A stretch of DNA of 64,000 bases from positions 124,001 through 188,000 of the forward strand of contig WPDH01000261.1 of NCBI GenBank assembly GCA_019137255.1. The letters run 5' to 3'. The stretch is from Corinectria fuckeliana (Eukaryota; Ascomycota; Sordariomycetes; Hypocreales; Nectriaceae). A program made the translations under genes and the position numbers. Below the pieces are notes generated by a model. It was not told where the DNA came from. It ran no database searches and saw only the letters and a list, made by a program, of their open reading frames with translations. Below, piece by piece: positions 44,757 to 57,200 of the stretch (within the stretch, counting starts at the first letter, position 1; each line of letters opens with the position of its first letter).

Positions 44757-46076
44757 TTAGAGCTTCTGTGTTGACCCAACCTCGATAACTTGATCGACGC
44801 CTACATATTCGGGAACTTCCAAGTTGTACTTCTTGGCAATGGATGGGGAAACGAACCTGCATCGGAGGTCAGTCAAAGTCGACCGAGGAAGCTGATAGGG
44901 GTACGTACCGTCCACCAATAAAATGACGGCCCTTGAAGTGCTTCACTAACGGTTTCGGTGCCGTGAGACTGACAAGCGCTGTGGGCATAAAGGAACTCCC
45001 GAGTCCCGACTGAGGAGGGCCATTTTCGATATCCCAGGACGAGGGCGCATCCACCGACGTTACCGGTAACTTCGTCTCCTGGAGGCCCTGGATCACCGCT
45101 GGAAATGGGTCACGAACCTCGCCCGAAAAGCTGAATCCTAGGATGGAGTGTCAAAAGTCTTCCGCTGCTGGAAGGGGACGAACCACGAACCGAAGATTGC
45201 ATCCACGATGTGATCTGTTGACTTCAAGGCTGACGAAAAGTCATCCACAAATGGGACGTCGAGGTCTTCCAATTGTTTTGCAAGCCGCTATACACACGAT
45301 CAGCGGCAGTTCTCCGTGGGAAAAATGTGGGATGTCGAGGAGGCGTTGTGAGACAAGGGAAAGGGGGAGAGGAAAGGGAGGGCGGCAGTCCAAGGATGCC
45401 GCTTCTACCTATCATACCTCCGAGGGACTGCCAGGCACACGGGACGAGAAACAAATTCCCTAGAAACAATACATCCACTGGACTATCCGGAGCTCAGACG
45501 CAGTGTCAGACTTCCAACAGTGCGACCCAAGATGGTTCTGTGAAAGTGGTGATGATACGGACGAAAGAGGTTTACCTGATACAGATCATTCTTGCTCCGT
45601 TTTGGGTAGAAGACACTAGTCTCATAGCCATAGTGACGGAGATGGCGAGCTGCTACCAGTCCATCGCCTCCTACAGGGATGTTAGTGAGTGAAGAATAAA
45701 GGACTAGGGCCGATCATCTTGCCGTTATTTCCTGGGCCACACGCCACGAGAATTCTTCGGCCATTACTCGGGGGTTGAAGTCGAAATACTAACAATCCCG
45801 TTGATCAGCTAGTTCCAATAATAATTCATCACACCACACCCATTGATGTCGTCTAGGTAGGTGTCGTAGACAAGTCTCAGTCGTAAGTATGACCTACCAG
45901 CCTGAGAGACGGATAGACCCGCCAATTCCATCAGCTGGTCAATGGAAAAGGCCCCAGTACTCATGAGCTCTTGGTCAAGAGCCGCGGCTGCTTTGGCTCC
46001 AAGTGTCTGAGGAGGGGCGTGTCAGTAGCAACAGCGGAGCGTGATAAATGTAGTAGACCAGTACCTTGATCGCCAT
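44757..46076 (-). CDS. NAD(P)H-hydrate epimerase (YjeF_N domain)
   Basis: Repairs damaged NAD(P)H hydrates by interconverting the R and S forms for the partner dehydratase. Exons (minus): 46076-46065, 46006-45898, 45788-45723, 45670-45576, 45287-45191, 45137-44909, 44856-44757. They total 708 nt, giving 235 aa, the family's normal length. The first exon codes only MAIK. LGAKAAAALDQELM, FSIDQLMELAGLSVSQA, LVACGPGNNGGDGLVAARHL, PSSWDIENG and KPLVKHFKGRHFIGGRF are standard family landmarks. The intron after NN-G uses a GC donor (GCAAGA). No ATG lies upstream in frame, but the frame stays open for about 50 codons and is basic (SRKIRVVLQKFLIY), so a non-ATG mitochondrial form is possible. It is divergent from the S16 gene. 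Confidence 0.92.
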
Positions 46077-46417
46077 TCTCAAGTTGCCCTGATTTGGGTA
46101 GATAAGAAATTTTTGCAGAACTACCCGAATTTTTCTTGAGATCGGTTGACTGTTAATGCGCAACGGAAGCGTTAGTGTTCGAAGTTCGGATGATGTATCA
46201 GTGATGCAGATCTAACCTCACGGCAGAGCTCCCCTCACCCGTTAATTAGCAGCTGTCAAGGGGAGCAATGGGCACCGCCGAATTGGCCGGAACGGCAAAA
46301 CCAAGCTCCGCTCCGAATCGAAATTATCCACCCATCGCCATGCAACAACAGCTTCAACAGCGATTTTGTCGCGGCCGCCAATTGCAAGTACTCGCCCACG
46401 CCTCCCCAATTGCCGCC
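46077..46417. promoter_or_regulatory. Short divergent promoter, NAXE-like and mitochondrial S16 genes
   Basis: Only 341 bp separate the ATG of the minus-strand epimerase gene (46076) from the ATG of the plus-strand S16 gene (46418). Both must be driven from here, and an in-frame ATG of the S16 frame already occurs at 46268. I cannot identify individual factor sites with confidence. Confidence 0.6.
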
Positions 46418-46835
46418 ATGGTCGTCAAGATCCGTCTCGCCCGCTTCGGGCGCCGCAACTCGCCCTTCTACAACATCGTCGTCGCCCACGCCCGGTACGC
46501 TCTTTTCGCCGCCTCCCCCCATTCGCACGCAGCCCGATTCGCTAACGTTGATTGCCCCCAAACGCAGGACCGCGCGCAACTCCCGCCCCCTCGAGGTCAT
46601 CGGCACCTACGACCCCATCCCCAAGCCCGACCACTATGACAACTCCGGCAAGCTGCACAAGGACATCCAGCTCGACTCCATACGGGCGCGCTACTGGATC
46701 GGCGTGGGCGCCCAGCCGACTGACACGGCGTGGCGGTTGCTCTCCATGGCGGGGATCGTGCCCAAGAAGGAATTCGGCCCCAAGAAGGACGAGGGAGCCA
46801 AGTCGGTCGTGGCGGAGCAGGTGCGGGTGCGATGA
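46418..46835 (+). CDS. Mitochondrial small-subunit ribosomal protein bS16m
   Basis: A component of the mitoribosome small subunit. Exons are 46418-46494 and 46568-46835, giving 114 aa. The protein opens MVVKIRLARFGRRNSPFYNI, a near-perfect S16 start, and continues RPLEVIGTYDPIPKP, RYWIGVGAQPTDTAWRLL and an added lysine-rich tail typical of fungal mitochondrial forms. The frame is also open upstream to ATGs at 46340 and 46268, which would add a basic, Gln-rich head (RFCRGRQLQVLAHA) able to act as a targeting signal. I give the conserved start, as in yeast. Confidence 0.93.
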
Positions 46836-47309
46836 GGCGGAATGAAAGCTAGGCCGCTTGCTTGGAAGACGTGGGGTGTATGATATGTACGAAAGCATTT
46901 CAAGGCGTTGACTTGGGTATGATGCATGCAAGGATTTTGAGCGGAACCAGCAGCATCTTCTAGTCAGACTGAAGACACCGGTCCCAAAATCCCTTCCCCT
47001 TGTGGCTGGTTACATCGGGCTGTGTGGAGGTAGCTGCTTCGACGACTGTACAACACTTGTCTAGGGGCCGATATTGGGCTTGTCAAGAGACAGTGACTAG
47101 CTAAACGGAAATCTAGATGTCATAATTAGACACTTATATTGAAACGTATATCTAAACCAAAATTGATCTCAAACGCCGGGCCTCTCCTAAATACGCCTAC
47201 AAACTCGCTTGCGGGACACCTCCTATGCCGCCACGGACTACCTCGTAGCCAACGTAGATGTGATGCTCCCTAATGCTCTCTAATGCGGCCGTGAAGAAAG
47301 AATTGAAGT
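46836..47309. other. Convergent 3' flanks of S16 and AVT genes
   Basis: About 470 bp between two converging genes. I see no coding content or structured element. Confidence 0.6.
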
Positions 47310-49137
47310 CTAATGAGTGGTAGAAAAGAAAAGATTGAGAACCAAGCACACAGTCATCACCACCATTCCGTATATTGCAAGTGCAAGCGATAGCCGTCGT
47401 AGGTTGGTGTGGTGCATGTGCTCTAGGTCCCATCGCCACTTCTTCCTCCAGCGCCACGGGTTTGAAGTATTGTATGTGCTAGGGTTGCTAGCAATGCTCG
47501 CAATGCTCGCTACACTGCGAATGCTCGTGGTGCTCTGAGCAAGGGCAGCGGACTCTTCCACGTCAGACGAGGATTCTTCGTCTATATCGTCGTCCTCCTT
47601 GACCAAGCGCTGGTGATAACTGCTGTCGGGATCGCTGATTTTGTAGTAGAACAGTCCGGGTAGGATGAAACTGATCGAAGTCGATCCAGTGCTTCCAACG
47701 AAGGCGAGCACACGGGCTAGGCTAGTTACCGACAAGGCGGTGAAATAGGCCAGTATCAGGATGAAAGTAGTAATTATGGCAAAGCGGAGGTCCGACATGG
47801 AGCCCCCTCCGTGGTCACCTCGTGGTGCGGCGGCACCCGCGTTCAACAGCGGCACCGCCGTTCGTCCATTGCCTGACTGAGAGCGGTTAGGTCGCCATTT
47901 TATGACGGCGTCGAGAGAAGCACGGCACGGGTGGACCTGTAGCGGAACCGAGAACGTGACAAGAACGACCATGGCTGCTTTGCCGATGGTCGATGCAGCT
48001 CCGGTAGGGTCTACACTACGTTAGCATGATTTTCGACGCAGTGAAGAACTGGCGGCGACGTACACATGGAGACAATGTTCCCAACGACAGCATTGCCGAA
48101 AGTAATGTAGCCTGTAATGGCTACCAAGATGTAGATCCCGGCAGCGGAGCCAATGCTTGACCCGATGACCCCAACGATGCTAGACGGGGAATTGTCCTTG
48201 AGCTCGTTCAAGATAGAGAACATCTAGGAGAAGTTAGCTGGGTCGGACAAAACGGGACAGGCAAAAGAGGCGAACATTTTGGTGGCAGGTATAAGCGAAT
48301 ACCACTACCGGCAGGGCGCTGAACATCTCAACGGCTCCTCCCCACTGAATAACTCGAATGCTGCGGGGGTCGGCGTGCTTATCGGCTGCAAAATGATACA
48401 CGACCAGGACGATGAGGTATCCAATTGCGACGAGAGCCACGAGGCTGGTATACTTGAGCGAGTCGAGTCTCCGCAAGAAGCTTAGAGGAATAATGATGAG
48501 CATAAAAGCCGTGATCCAAAAGTTTCGGTCGACAAGGAACGGAATCTCGTCGGCTCCACTGGAGAACCCAAGAACAACGCCCGGCATCAAATCGCCAATG
48601 ATGATCATGTACGAGACGCCCACGCCAAAGCACTTGATGGCAATGGCTGCATCGAATATAACGGCGGCATTGGGGTAGGTGATTTGCGAGAGGGCGAAGA
48701 ACGAGGCGGTGCCTCGATCGAGATATCGGGCGCATCGTGACTGGAGATAGAGGCCGAAGGCGGAGGTCATACCGGACCACACGATCATCAAAACGCCGAG
48801 CATGATGCCCATGTGGGACATGACCGAGGGCATGGCAAGCGTACCAGCACCGACAACTACAGGGTTCCGTCAGTAACGCACTGGCTCTTCGGGGGCACTT
48901 CTCCACGCACTCGTATTCATCAGATTGACCACACTGCTCATGGTGGTGGCCTGGCCGCCGTGGCCGTGGCCGCCATCCTTGTGTCCACGCAGTCGAGTTC
49001 TACAAGCAAAGACTGGTCAGTATGACGGGCCTCAAGCCGAGCGAGTCTGGCGATTGAATAACCGGGTCTCACCTAGCCATGACGCCGGTACTTGTCGTGG
49101 TCGAAGTATTTCCATCAGGTATGCTCGAGGTCGTCAT
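47310..49137 (-). CDS. AVT-type vacuolar amino acid transporter (AAAP family)
   Basis: Moves amino acids across the vacuolar membrane, by family. Exons (minus): 49137-49073, 48999-48911, 48856-48276, 48223-48066, 48015-47310. They total 1599 nt, giving 532 aa. The N-tail has a His/Gly patch (GGHGHGGQ). The family core follows at once: SSVVNLMNTIVGAGTLAMPS spanning two introns, then about ten further membrane helices (YMIIIGDLMPGVV; VVFAYTCHQN, with the typical CHQN; GSAAGIYILVAITGYITFGN). Loop 9-10 is hydrophilic. An acidic insert (KEDDDIDEESSSDVEES) and a Ser/Ile-rich stretch precede the last helix. It is closest in layout to the yeast Avt5/6/7 group. It is divergent from the dynactin-like gene at 50019. 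Confidence 0.92.
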
Positions 49138-50018
49138 AGCACGTGGCTTAAGGCGTCGGTCGCGAATTCGTGGTCGGCGGCGCAAGGGACAAAAGGACGG
49201 CTTGGTGTGCGGCTGTGTTCCGTGACAACAATAGCGAGCAGCGGAAGTAGTCCAAGGCTTAACGGAGAGAACGAGGGGCGAGACCGGCAGATGGCGTCAA
49301 CAGCCTTGGCTAGCGTGCTGTTGGCACTGCACCGATACACCGTCCCGCGGCGCAAAGGCCCGAGAAAGCTGGTCCAGCTGTCGCAAAAGAGCCGTAGGGG
49401 GAGTCGCAGGTCGAGGTCCAGCGCGGATTGTGGTGGTTAGGGGAGGATGAAGAAGAAGGACAGCAGGTAGGTGTGGTCAGGGGACGACGCTGCGCCTCCA
49501 AGATATTATGAGGGTTTCTGGGCCACGATGCTCCTTTTCCTTTGATGACGGGACGGGCCTGCGAGCGCCCGGCCAGCGACGACGGTCAGCGGGGCCGCCG
49601 AGCACATGCCTCAGCACGCGCTCGCACACAGGGAAACCCCTCCGCGGGACCAATCAGAAGCCCCGCCGCGTGCAGCATTACTGGGGAAGCTTCACGGCTT
49701 CAGGGCATTACAGAGACATCCCCCTAATTCTCTCCTAACCAGGGACCCGTCCATCTCCAGTGCTTCTTTGCGACACACCGCCAGGGATCAACCGCCCATC
49801 TGCCGCCTAGCTTCATCTGCGAGAATGAGCCATGGCTCCACACGTCTCGCTCTGCTCTCTCGTTCATGATATTGACAACCTAACTTCCTGACCCCCCTTT
49901 AGCCCTGGTCGCCGGCCTCTTCCGCGGCCTTGACGACCTGCCGACCTGTCTGTCAGCGCCGCCTGCAATTTCACCCGACTCTTCTCCGACAGCTCCTCCT
50001 ATTGCGGACTCGGCCACC
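49138..50018. promoter_or_regulatory. Divergent promoter region, AVT and dynactin p24-like genes
   Basis: 881 bp between two outward-facing start codons. The right half is pyrimidine-rich, as expected for the leader of the gene at 50019. The overlapping open frames here are GC artefacts. Confidence 0.5.
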
Positions 50019-50676
50019 ATGGACCAGACGACTCTCTCCACGCTCGACCTCCTCGAGTCGCGCCTCTTGCGCGTCGAGCACCTGCTCTACGGCCAGTCCG
50101 TCTCGCCCTCCCTCGCCCCAAACTACTCCGCCGTCGAGAAGATTGGCGACCTCGAGAAGCGCTTCTCTACCTTGACCTCCAAGATTCGAGTTTACGGCGA
50201 GCTCCTCAATATCTGTAGGAGGCCCTTATACCAACATCTCTCCATCTTCGCCTCAAACTCAACTTGCTCCAGATAAATCACACCCCGACTTCTTTCATGC
50301 CGCCGACCCTTCGAATCCCCCATCCGAGCTCTCTACCGATGCCGTCCAATCCATCGTCCTCGCCTCCGCCCCCTCGTTTCCTTCCACGCTCTCCTCCTTG
50401 ACAGCAATCAAAGACAGCCCGGTTCCCGACCCAGCTGAAAGCGCCACCCTCATTGTGCTAGGAGAGCGGATGAAAGCTGCCGAGGCCACCCAAATTGCGC
50501 AGGCTGCCGAGATGGCCGAGCTACGAAGGCGAAGCGAAAGACTCATCCGGTCTTGGTACGAGAGCGGAGTCCTCCACAACTCGAGCCTCATGGCAGGTCT
50601 GGAATCTCGGGTCGAAATGGCCGAGCGACAAATCAGGAGAGCAGAGCGGGTGCTGGAAGAGGAGGATGATTTATGA
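50019..50676 (+). CDS. Dynactin p24/p22-like subunit (RO-10 type)
   Basis: A subunit of dynactin's shoulder/arm, required for dynein-driven nuclear distribution in filamentous fungi. Exons are 50019-50214 and 50273-50676, giving 199 aa. The start TLSTLDLLESRLLRVEHLLY is the family's opening heptad pattern, followed by KIGDLEKRFSTLTSK, LLNIY across the intron, and a long C-terminal coiled coil (ERMKAAEATQIAQAAEMAEL and MAERQIRRAERVL). The C-terminus is acidic (EEEDDL). Length matches Neurospora RO-10-like proteins. The assignment rests on coiled-coil register and layout rather than a catalytic motif. Confidence 0.8.
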
Positions 50677-51208
50677 AGCATTCAACCCTCCTGTTGAATC
50701 AGAGCCACTGGGCCAGTACTCCAAATTCCGTCCACTGCCCCAGCGAGAAGAGAGTATAGGCCTAAGCCGACGGTTTAGAAAAACGTCATGAAGTCATGAT
50801 ATATCGCACCAAAAAGCTGGAGGGCGCCGCGCGTCGCATAACGAATATACCTAATAACACATGCGAAATCGCAAACCACCATAGAAAGACACGGTGCGCT
50901 TCGTGATTTCCTGCAGTGTACGAATTGGTCTCCATAGACAGGCACTGAGGCACGTCAAAGCCAGCAAACGAAGTAAATTTCAAGACTGGCAGCCACGACA
51001 CCCATTTTTACTCCTTATCTAACCACTTGCCTGTCTATCTAGGTATCTAGATCTTGACGGGGTGGATATGCTCAATCGTCACATGCTTCCTGACACTTCC
51101 GACTCAACTAGGCTTCTCAACTATCTACTAGTAGGACATCGAGCTGGAATATTCTTATCTAAATTACCTTCATAGTCCACAATGTCTGACCGGAACGCAA
51201 CAACTCAT
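50677..51208. other. Intergenic between dynactin-like gene and tRNA-Tyr
   Basis: About 530 bp. No gene recognised. Confidence 0.6.
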
Positions 51209-51295
51209 CCCCGAGTAGCTCAGCTGGAAGAGCGTTCGGCTGTAACTGCCTCTTTCGTTACCGAAAGGTCACCTGTTCGAGCCAGGTCTCGGGGA
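51209..51295 (+). tRNA. tRNA-Tyr(GUA) with 14-nt intron
   Basis: The acceptor CCCCGAG (51209-51215) pairs with CTCGGGG (51288-51294), with discriminator A. The D-arm is GCTC/GAGC, the anticodon stem TTCGG/CCGAA, and the anticodon GTA lies at 51242-51244. The intron (51246-51259) follows position 37. The T-arm ACCTG-TTCGAGC-CAGGT is perfect. Without the intron the tRNA is 73 nt. An intron in tRNA-Tyr is universal in fungi. Confidence 0.94.
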
Positions 51296-54200
51296 TACAG
51301 TTCTTTTTTTGCCTTTCGTCGGTCGATTCGACATATTTCGTGTCAACTTCCCACAGCTTTTGGGGCTCTTTCTTGGTATTATAGTTCTTCAGTGTTGATT
51401 CAACTCCTGGCAACCTAGACTCCTTGTAAAGAGGTCTCTTTATCAAGATATTTCTTGTCTTGTAATTAACTTCAGACCCATCTCCTCTTAGAGTATCAGC
51501 CAGTGCAAGCCAAACGAGAAATAACCAAGTGGAGCTGCAACCTAGCAGCTCATTCGAATATTGAATCTACACTTACGTAGCACTTTGGTGATCATAAGCA
51601 TGTGGCAATGTATGCTCGTAATTGCGGACAAACCCCAAACCTGAGCTGGCAATCGAATCATGTCCTCGGCAAGTGAATGCTGTGATTTGAGCAATTACCA
51701 ATATTTTCGCTGAAAAGAATATCTCGATTATATATATCCCTTCGACGTGAAAATAACAAGAAAGAACAGCCTACATAAGTGAAATTGGTACATTCCGTAG
51801 ACTCCAAGCGAGTTGTGAGACCAATACGCACTCTAGAGATTTCTTAGTCTTACTAATAGGAATAAGTTCAGGAGTGTCTGTCCCGAAACATGAACTCCAG
51901 TCAACTTCTACCCAAACTCTGACCAAGCTCACCAACGATGTATCCCGTGGCTGAAGCGTGCAAACCATGCAGCATTATCAGTACCCCTTAACACCCGTAC
52001 AGAGGCACTTAGCCCTGACACGCTTACATACCGCAGGGACTTGACTAATTGGCTGGCAGTTTCGTGTAGATATACTCATATATTGGGTCTCCCAGCTAGG
52101 AAGCACTGAACCATTGAGGATGGGGGTTACCCCTTGTTCGAAAATATGCTCTTGTTTTTGTCTCCTAGTTCTGTATCGCTGCCTTCTTATCGTCGCGACA
52201 TGCTGTCTAGATCGAGCATGGTCGACAGACAATGGTGCCTTTGACTTCTTGCGCTGGCAATCCACTGGTTGCTGTTTCCCTCATGGCCGTCTCTGTGACC
52301 GGCTCTGTCTTATTTGTCCCTATTTGTAGTCGTTGCCCTTAAAGCTGTTCCTTTAAACTGAGGAGAGAGACGGGGCACTTTCCTAGCTTTGTTTCCTGTG
52401 GTTTGTGGAAAGTTTGACCATATTTTTTGGGACAGAACACTACTCATTTTCACGCCTGTTCCGGAGATTGAAAAATGCTATCACAGGTTTAGGAGCTCAG
52501 GACAGTCAAATGCCTTGTTACATGTCCTAGTATTTGTTTAGTCAGTTTTAGACGGAGCGAATTGCTTATCTTATTATAAGCTCTTCAAGTGACTTTAGTG
52601 ATTTGGACAATCTACTTTAAGCCTATTGTGCCACAGAAAACAAAGGCTTAATTTCTAAACAAATATAGATAAGGACTCTGCTTTGTGTCCTCCGCCGATG
52701 ACTGATTTCGCGTTAGAAAACACCAGCTAAGTACCTAGTCGTTTATTAGGCTTGTCTATAAACACGCTGTGGCCCTCGAGTCTTGGGTAATGCTCAGCGA
52801 GAAATGACAACTTACCTTAAGGCTGACACAGTTCGAGCAGATATCCAAACCGAACTAGAATGGGATTATTCTTACACTGACTAAGTCCTATATTTGACAC
52901 TTCTCTAAGTAGATTTTAAATAAGAAGGAACAATTTCTATATTTATGAAAACTATACTTTTCACAAGCTGCTTACTATTAAGAGATATTACTACACTTCT
53001 TAGGTGCTTCTATAAAGGCATTCTAATATTAGTAACTTATCCCTAGTTAATAACATATACGTCCAGTGCGTCAAAGACGAACTAAGGCTTGAGCAGTACT
53101 GTCTACTAAGTCATCAGACGTGCGCAATTTTAGTCAAGGTTATTTCTTGGAAGCTTCCCCTTAGGTCGTATGAGTGCGAGCGTTTCTCGGTTTTATTCAA
53201 TTGATATTAAGCTAGAGTTAAAGTAACGAGTTTGGCTTCTTTACGTCTCTCTACGGAGTGCGTTTGGAAGTTTAGTCTCTAGTCTATGTATGTTTGTGAG
53301 TCTAGGTATTGTGATGGTGCTGAACGGCACAGCAGAAGTTTAATGTGCGTAGGGCCTAGCAGTTAAGCGGTCACTACTTAAAGCGGTTGCTTTGCCTTGT
53401 CTTAAGCAGGGCACGCTTTTTCTCTTCTTACAATTTGAACCCGCCTTTTGTCTCTTTGCCTTGCCTTGCCTAAGCTGTCGCAGCAGCTCTTATCGCCTGA
53501 ATTCATTTCTGTTAGCTAGAAGACATCAGGAAGCACTGTATCTAGTGTCTGGAAGCTGTTTAAGCCAAATTGTGCTTTTTGTGGTTGCTTGAGCTTCGAC
53601 TTTATCTGCGAATTCTTATTTCTAGCTGACGGCTTTGGTCGGTGGTTGGTCTACACTGACTGCATCTCCCACCAACAAGTATCAAGTTGATTTACTACTG
53701 TAATCTACCCGGCTCTCTATAATTTACCAGTTCTAGAGCGGATTCCAGGACCTCTCGTACTTGAAGAGGATCCGCGTGATTATAGTCATGATTATGGATT
53801 CCTTTTAATTCGATCCTGCGGCTATAGGACGAGCCAATAAAGGGAACTGTTTTGAGAAATAAGTCGGTATGCTGGCGCTTCTTTTCATGCTTGAAATTGG
53901 TCGGTAGGTACCTGAACATGGCAACAAGGCCAGATCCTCCTGCTTGGAAAATCTTGCCTGCCTCTCTCCTTGAACTATGGCCCCGTGTCTCTCAACAGCA
54001 GCCTTGTTACTCATCAGCATTTCTGTCAGTTTCTCAGTCCCGAATGACTCAATCAGTTGGGATGATATCGACGCACGTCTTTGTATATTCTCTACCCTCG
54101 ATGCAGCACTGCCTCACTACGCCGTCCTTTGCAAACTAGGTAGACTTGTAGGCATACCGGACAAGACCCAATAGTAGCGATACTTGAGCCATTATATTAC

Positions 54201-57200
54201 TGATCTGCCTATGTTTGAAGTTGACCACAATTACATATTAGCGTGTACTACCGAGGGCGACTATAACAGACAGTGCTAAGCTGGATACTAGGTAGACGAA
54301 TATGACAGGCCTAATGCAATGCCTCCGCAGGTGAACTCTTACGACGAAGCCACAACGACAGCACACCTGCTGTAAAATCCTTTGTAGAGTCATCGAAACT
54401 AACGGTCCTGCAAGACTTCCGATGAGGCCCGTGTTCGCATTTCGTCTCGCTGCCTGCAAGAGCTCCAGACAATGCATTGTTTAGATGCGTTGTAGAGCTC
54501 ACGGAGCTGAATCCCTTACAAATAATAAAATACAGCAACCACGCAATTCAATTCGCTTAGTATCCGATGTTTATAAACCTGTCGACTTGGCAAATCCGAG
54601 TCCAGTCATCTATAGAGGGCTATGCAGGCTGGCATCTCAGGCTAGGTTGGGAATATATCTGTAAGGCAAGTGATTTCGTTGATGCGTCTTTGGAACTCTC
54701 GTGGTGACCTAAGAAACCTCATCGGGACAATCGATAGACGTCATTCACAAGCAGTCGAGCTTTGGGATAGAAGACGTCATATAGCATCTAATTTTCCCAT
54801 CACATCACCACATATCGAAAACCGGGAAGGCTGTAAACGTGTGTCGTCTCAAAATCCGGTCCTCGAGATGTGGTGTGAAGCAGCTGTCGCAGGTTGTTCT
54901 CGGATGGCCTTTCTGCCGATCAGCGTCTCGCCGGAGTGGCGCTAAAGCGTGGGCAGGGACGATGGCCCAGATGATCGTCGAGACGCCAGTTGGGGCCACG
55001 TTTGAGTGAGTGTGAGGGTCCAGACTCCAATGACTCCACAACAGCTTGTATGTACATAATCATTTCTCGACTATATCATGGGCGCTCAGCAAAGGGACTA
55101 CCGGTCTCCATCTGTCCTAGGCAAATGCCGCAGTGCCCGATATTGCACCTCAAGCCATCTGTGGCTATGTACCTGTTTAAAAGAACGAGGGGCGCTGATT
55201 GGACGTGGCGGTGCGGATGCAGGTTCGAGTTGATGAGGTTTCGCAGGGCGGCCAGGGAGGGGTACGACAGTGCGAGGAAGAATGGGGAAGATGTAAGCAG
55301 GCCTGGGCAGGGATGGATGGATCGGAGAGTTTCAAAGTCTTCAACGTGTGTGTTGAGGTGCTACATCGGATAAACCGGATGCTAGGGACGGACGCAGAGC
55401 GAGCGTGCCGAAGAAGAGGAGGCAGCCCGTGGGTTTCGCGATCCGAGAGCACGTAGACTACGTACGAACTACTCTTTGGACGTGTTCGCTTCCAACGGCC
55501 TGGATTCCCGGTCAATACTTTACTGCGTTAAGACTTGCTACGTAGTACCTGATATTGAGAAAGCTCCTCCTCGGACAACGAATAAATCACTTCGTGTTTC
55601 CTCACCGCTTCATCAGGTATGAAATTGAACTATTCGGCGTTACCAAGGCCATAAACTGGCGATGTGCATAGGCCGCCATCAGCCGCCACGGCGACACCTC
55701 ACAGCCCTCTGTGACACCCGACAGGATCGTCTATAAAAGCAAGCCAGGGCTGTCGTGGCACTGTAATTAAGGCAAGGGCAACATCTGGGGCAGCGCCGGA
55801 CTAGCGGCGCGTGCAGTGCAAAAATGCTTGGTTGCAATAAGCTTCTGCGCTGATCAGGCCGTTCGAGGTTGCGATCTGCTGCGTACCGCCCACGCAGCTT
55901 TGAAGCACGACGCGGCTTCATCAAGCGCTTGAACGTGTGTGAGGAGAGAATGGCGGCGGCTGCGATCAGTATGCTCCCCCGGCAACGTCCAACAGGTGTT
56001 CTTGACGCCATCGTTTTTTGCACCATGGGGGAGACGTCGGCTTGGACGCCATTGGTGCCGTGTGTTGCGGGTGGCTAGAACTTGCATTCCTGCGCGCGCC
56101 GCGGAGCAGAAACAAAAGCGTGGAGCGGGCTGCTGAGACGATAGACGGTACTTTGTAGGGCGGCTAGAAGCGAACGGGAGAGGTTTTTCGCTGAGGCGGC
56201 TGCTGTTTGGTGGTTGACCGATCGGTGTCACGATGGGCCCTCGTGGCGGGTGCGCGAGGAGGAGGGCCAGCCACTCGATGGAACTGCCACAGCACATTCC
56301 CTCACGGCATGGCATGTATCAGCTCTACGAAGCACACTCGAGCGTGCGGATCACACCGTGGGACGGATTTAGGCACGCAGGAGTAGACACGCGAGCAAGC
56401 GGCAAGGCACGGGGCTGTCGTCTGCCGTGTCACTTTTTATCAGGGCGTTGCACTGGCAATTGGCCGTTTTGGGGAATTCAAGAGAAACATCCAATGCGAC
56501 GAAAGACCATGGACCATTGGACGTGCAAGCCACAGACGGCCGATGAAACTCGCCCTGCCGGGGTTGCCCGCCTTGGTGCCCTCGTGTATTGAGTGCCCTC
56601 CCCCCTGCATTCGATGCGATTCAACCCAGGACGAAGCCGGGCCTATCGAGGGCCCGTCAACGCGCCCTTGCCCCCCCCCCCCCCTCAACCTATCGCGCCC
56701 GGTCCCAGTTGCATCTCAAACGGCCAGCACGGGCTGAGGTCCGAGGACGATGGCCCTAGATCCCGGGCGTGCAGAAGATGGGGAGGCGCCCTTTTGCGAG
56801 TGATGTGATTCCCGGAGTCGTAGGCGTCAAGGCGGGATGGGGGGGAAAGGACAGCATTCCTGGCCATGGCGAGGATGGATGGGTCAGGTTGGCTGGGGAT
56901 GGGCGGGTGGATGGCTGCCTGCATGGTTGGGTTCGATAGGACCGCACGTCTTTCACCACCACTAACACGAAGAAACCAGCTGAAGACAATCATTCCTGTG
57001 TGCGCCTGGCTGTTGTTGCAACATGAAAGGCCGATCCCGAGACGAATGATAAGTTGGGGGTCTCTCCCACGCGTTCTTCTGGCTCTCTCTCTCTCTCGTT
57101 TCCCTTTCACTATACTGCACGAACTTCCTGTTCTTCTTCCATGGTCTGGCCACTTTCTGCCCGCCTTGTACAAAGTCCATGCAAAACACCACCACCCCAC

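Noticed and set aside
47197..47457. 86-codon minus-strand frame at the end of the AVT gene
   Set aside because: It overlaps the last AVT exon in another frame and has no independent support.
53977..54174. 65-codon plus-strand frame resembling a small secreted protein
   Set aside because: The signal-like start could be chance in this AT-leaning DNA; no homologue or motif is recognised.
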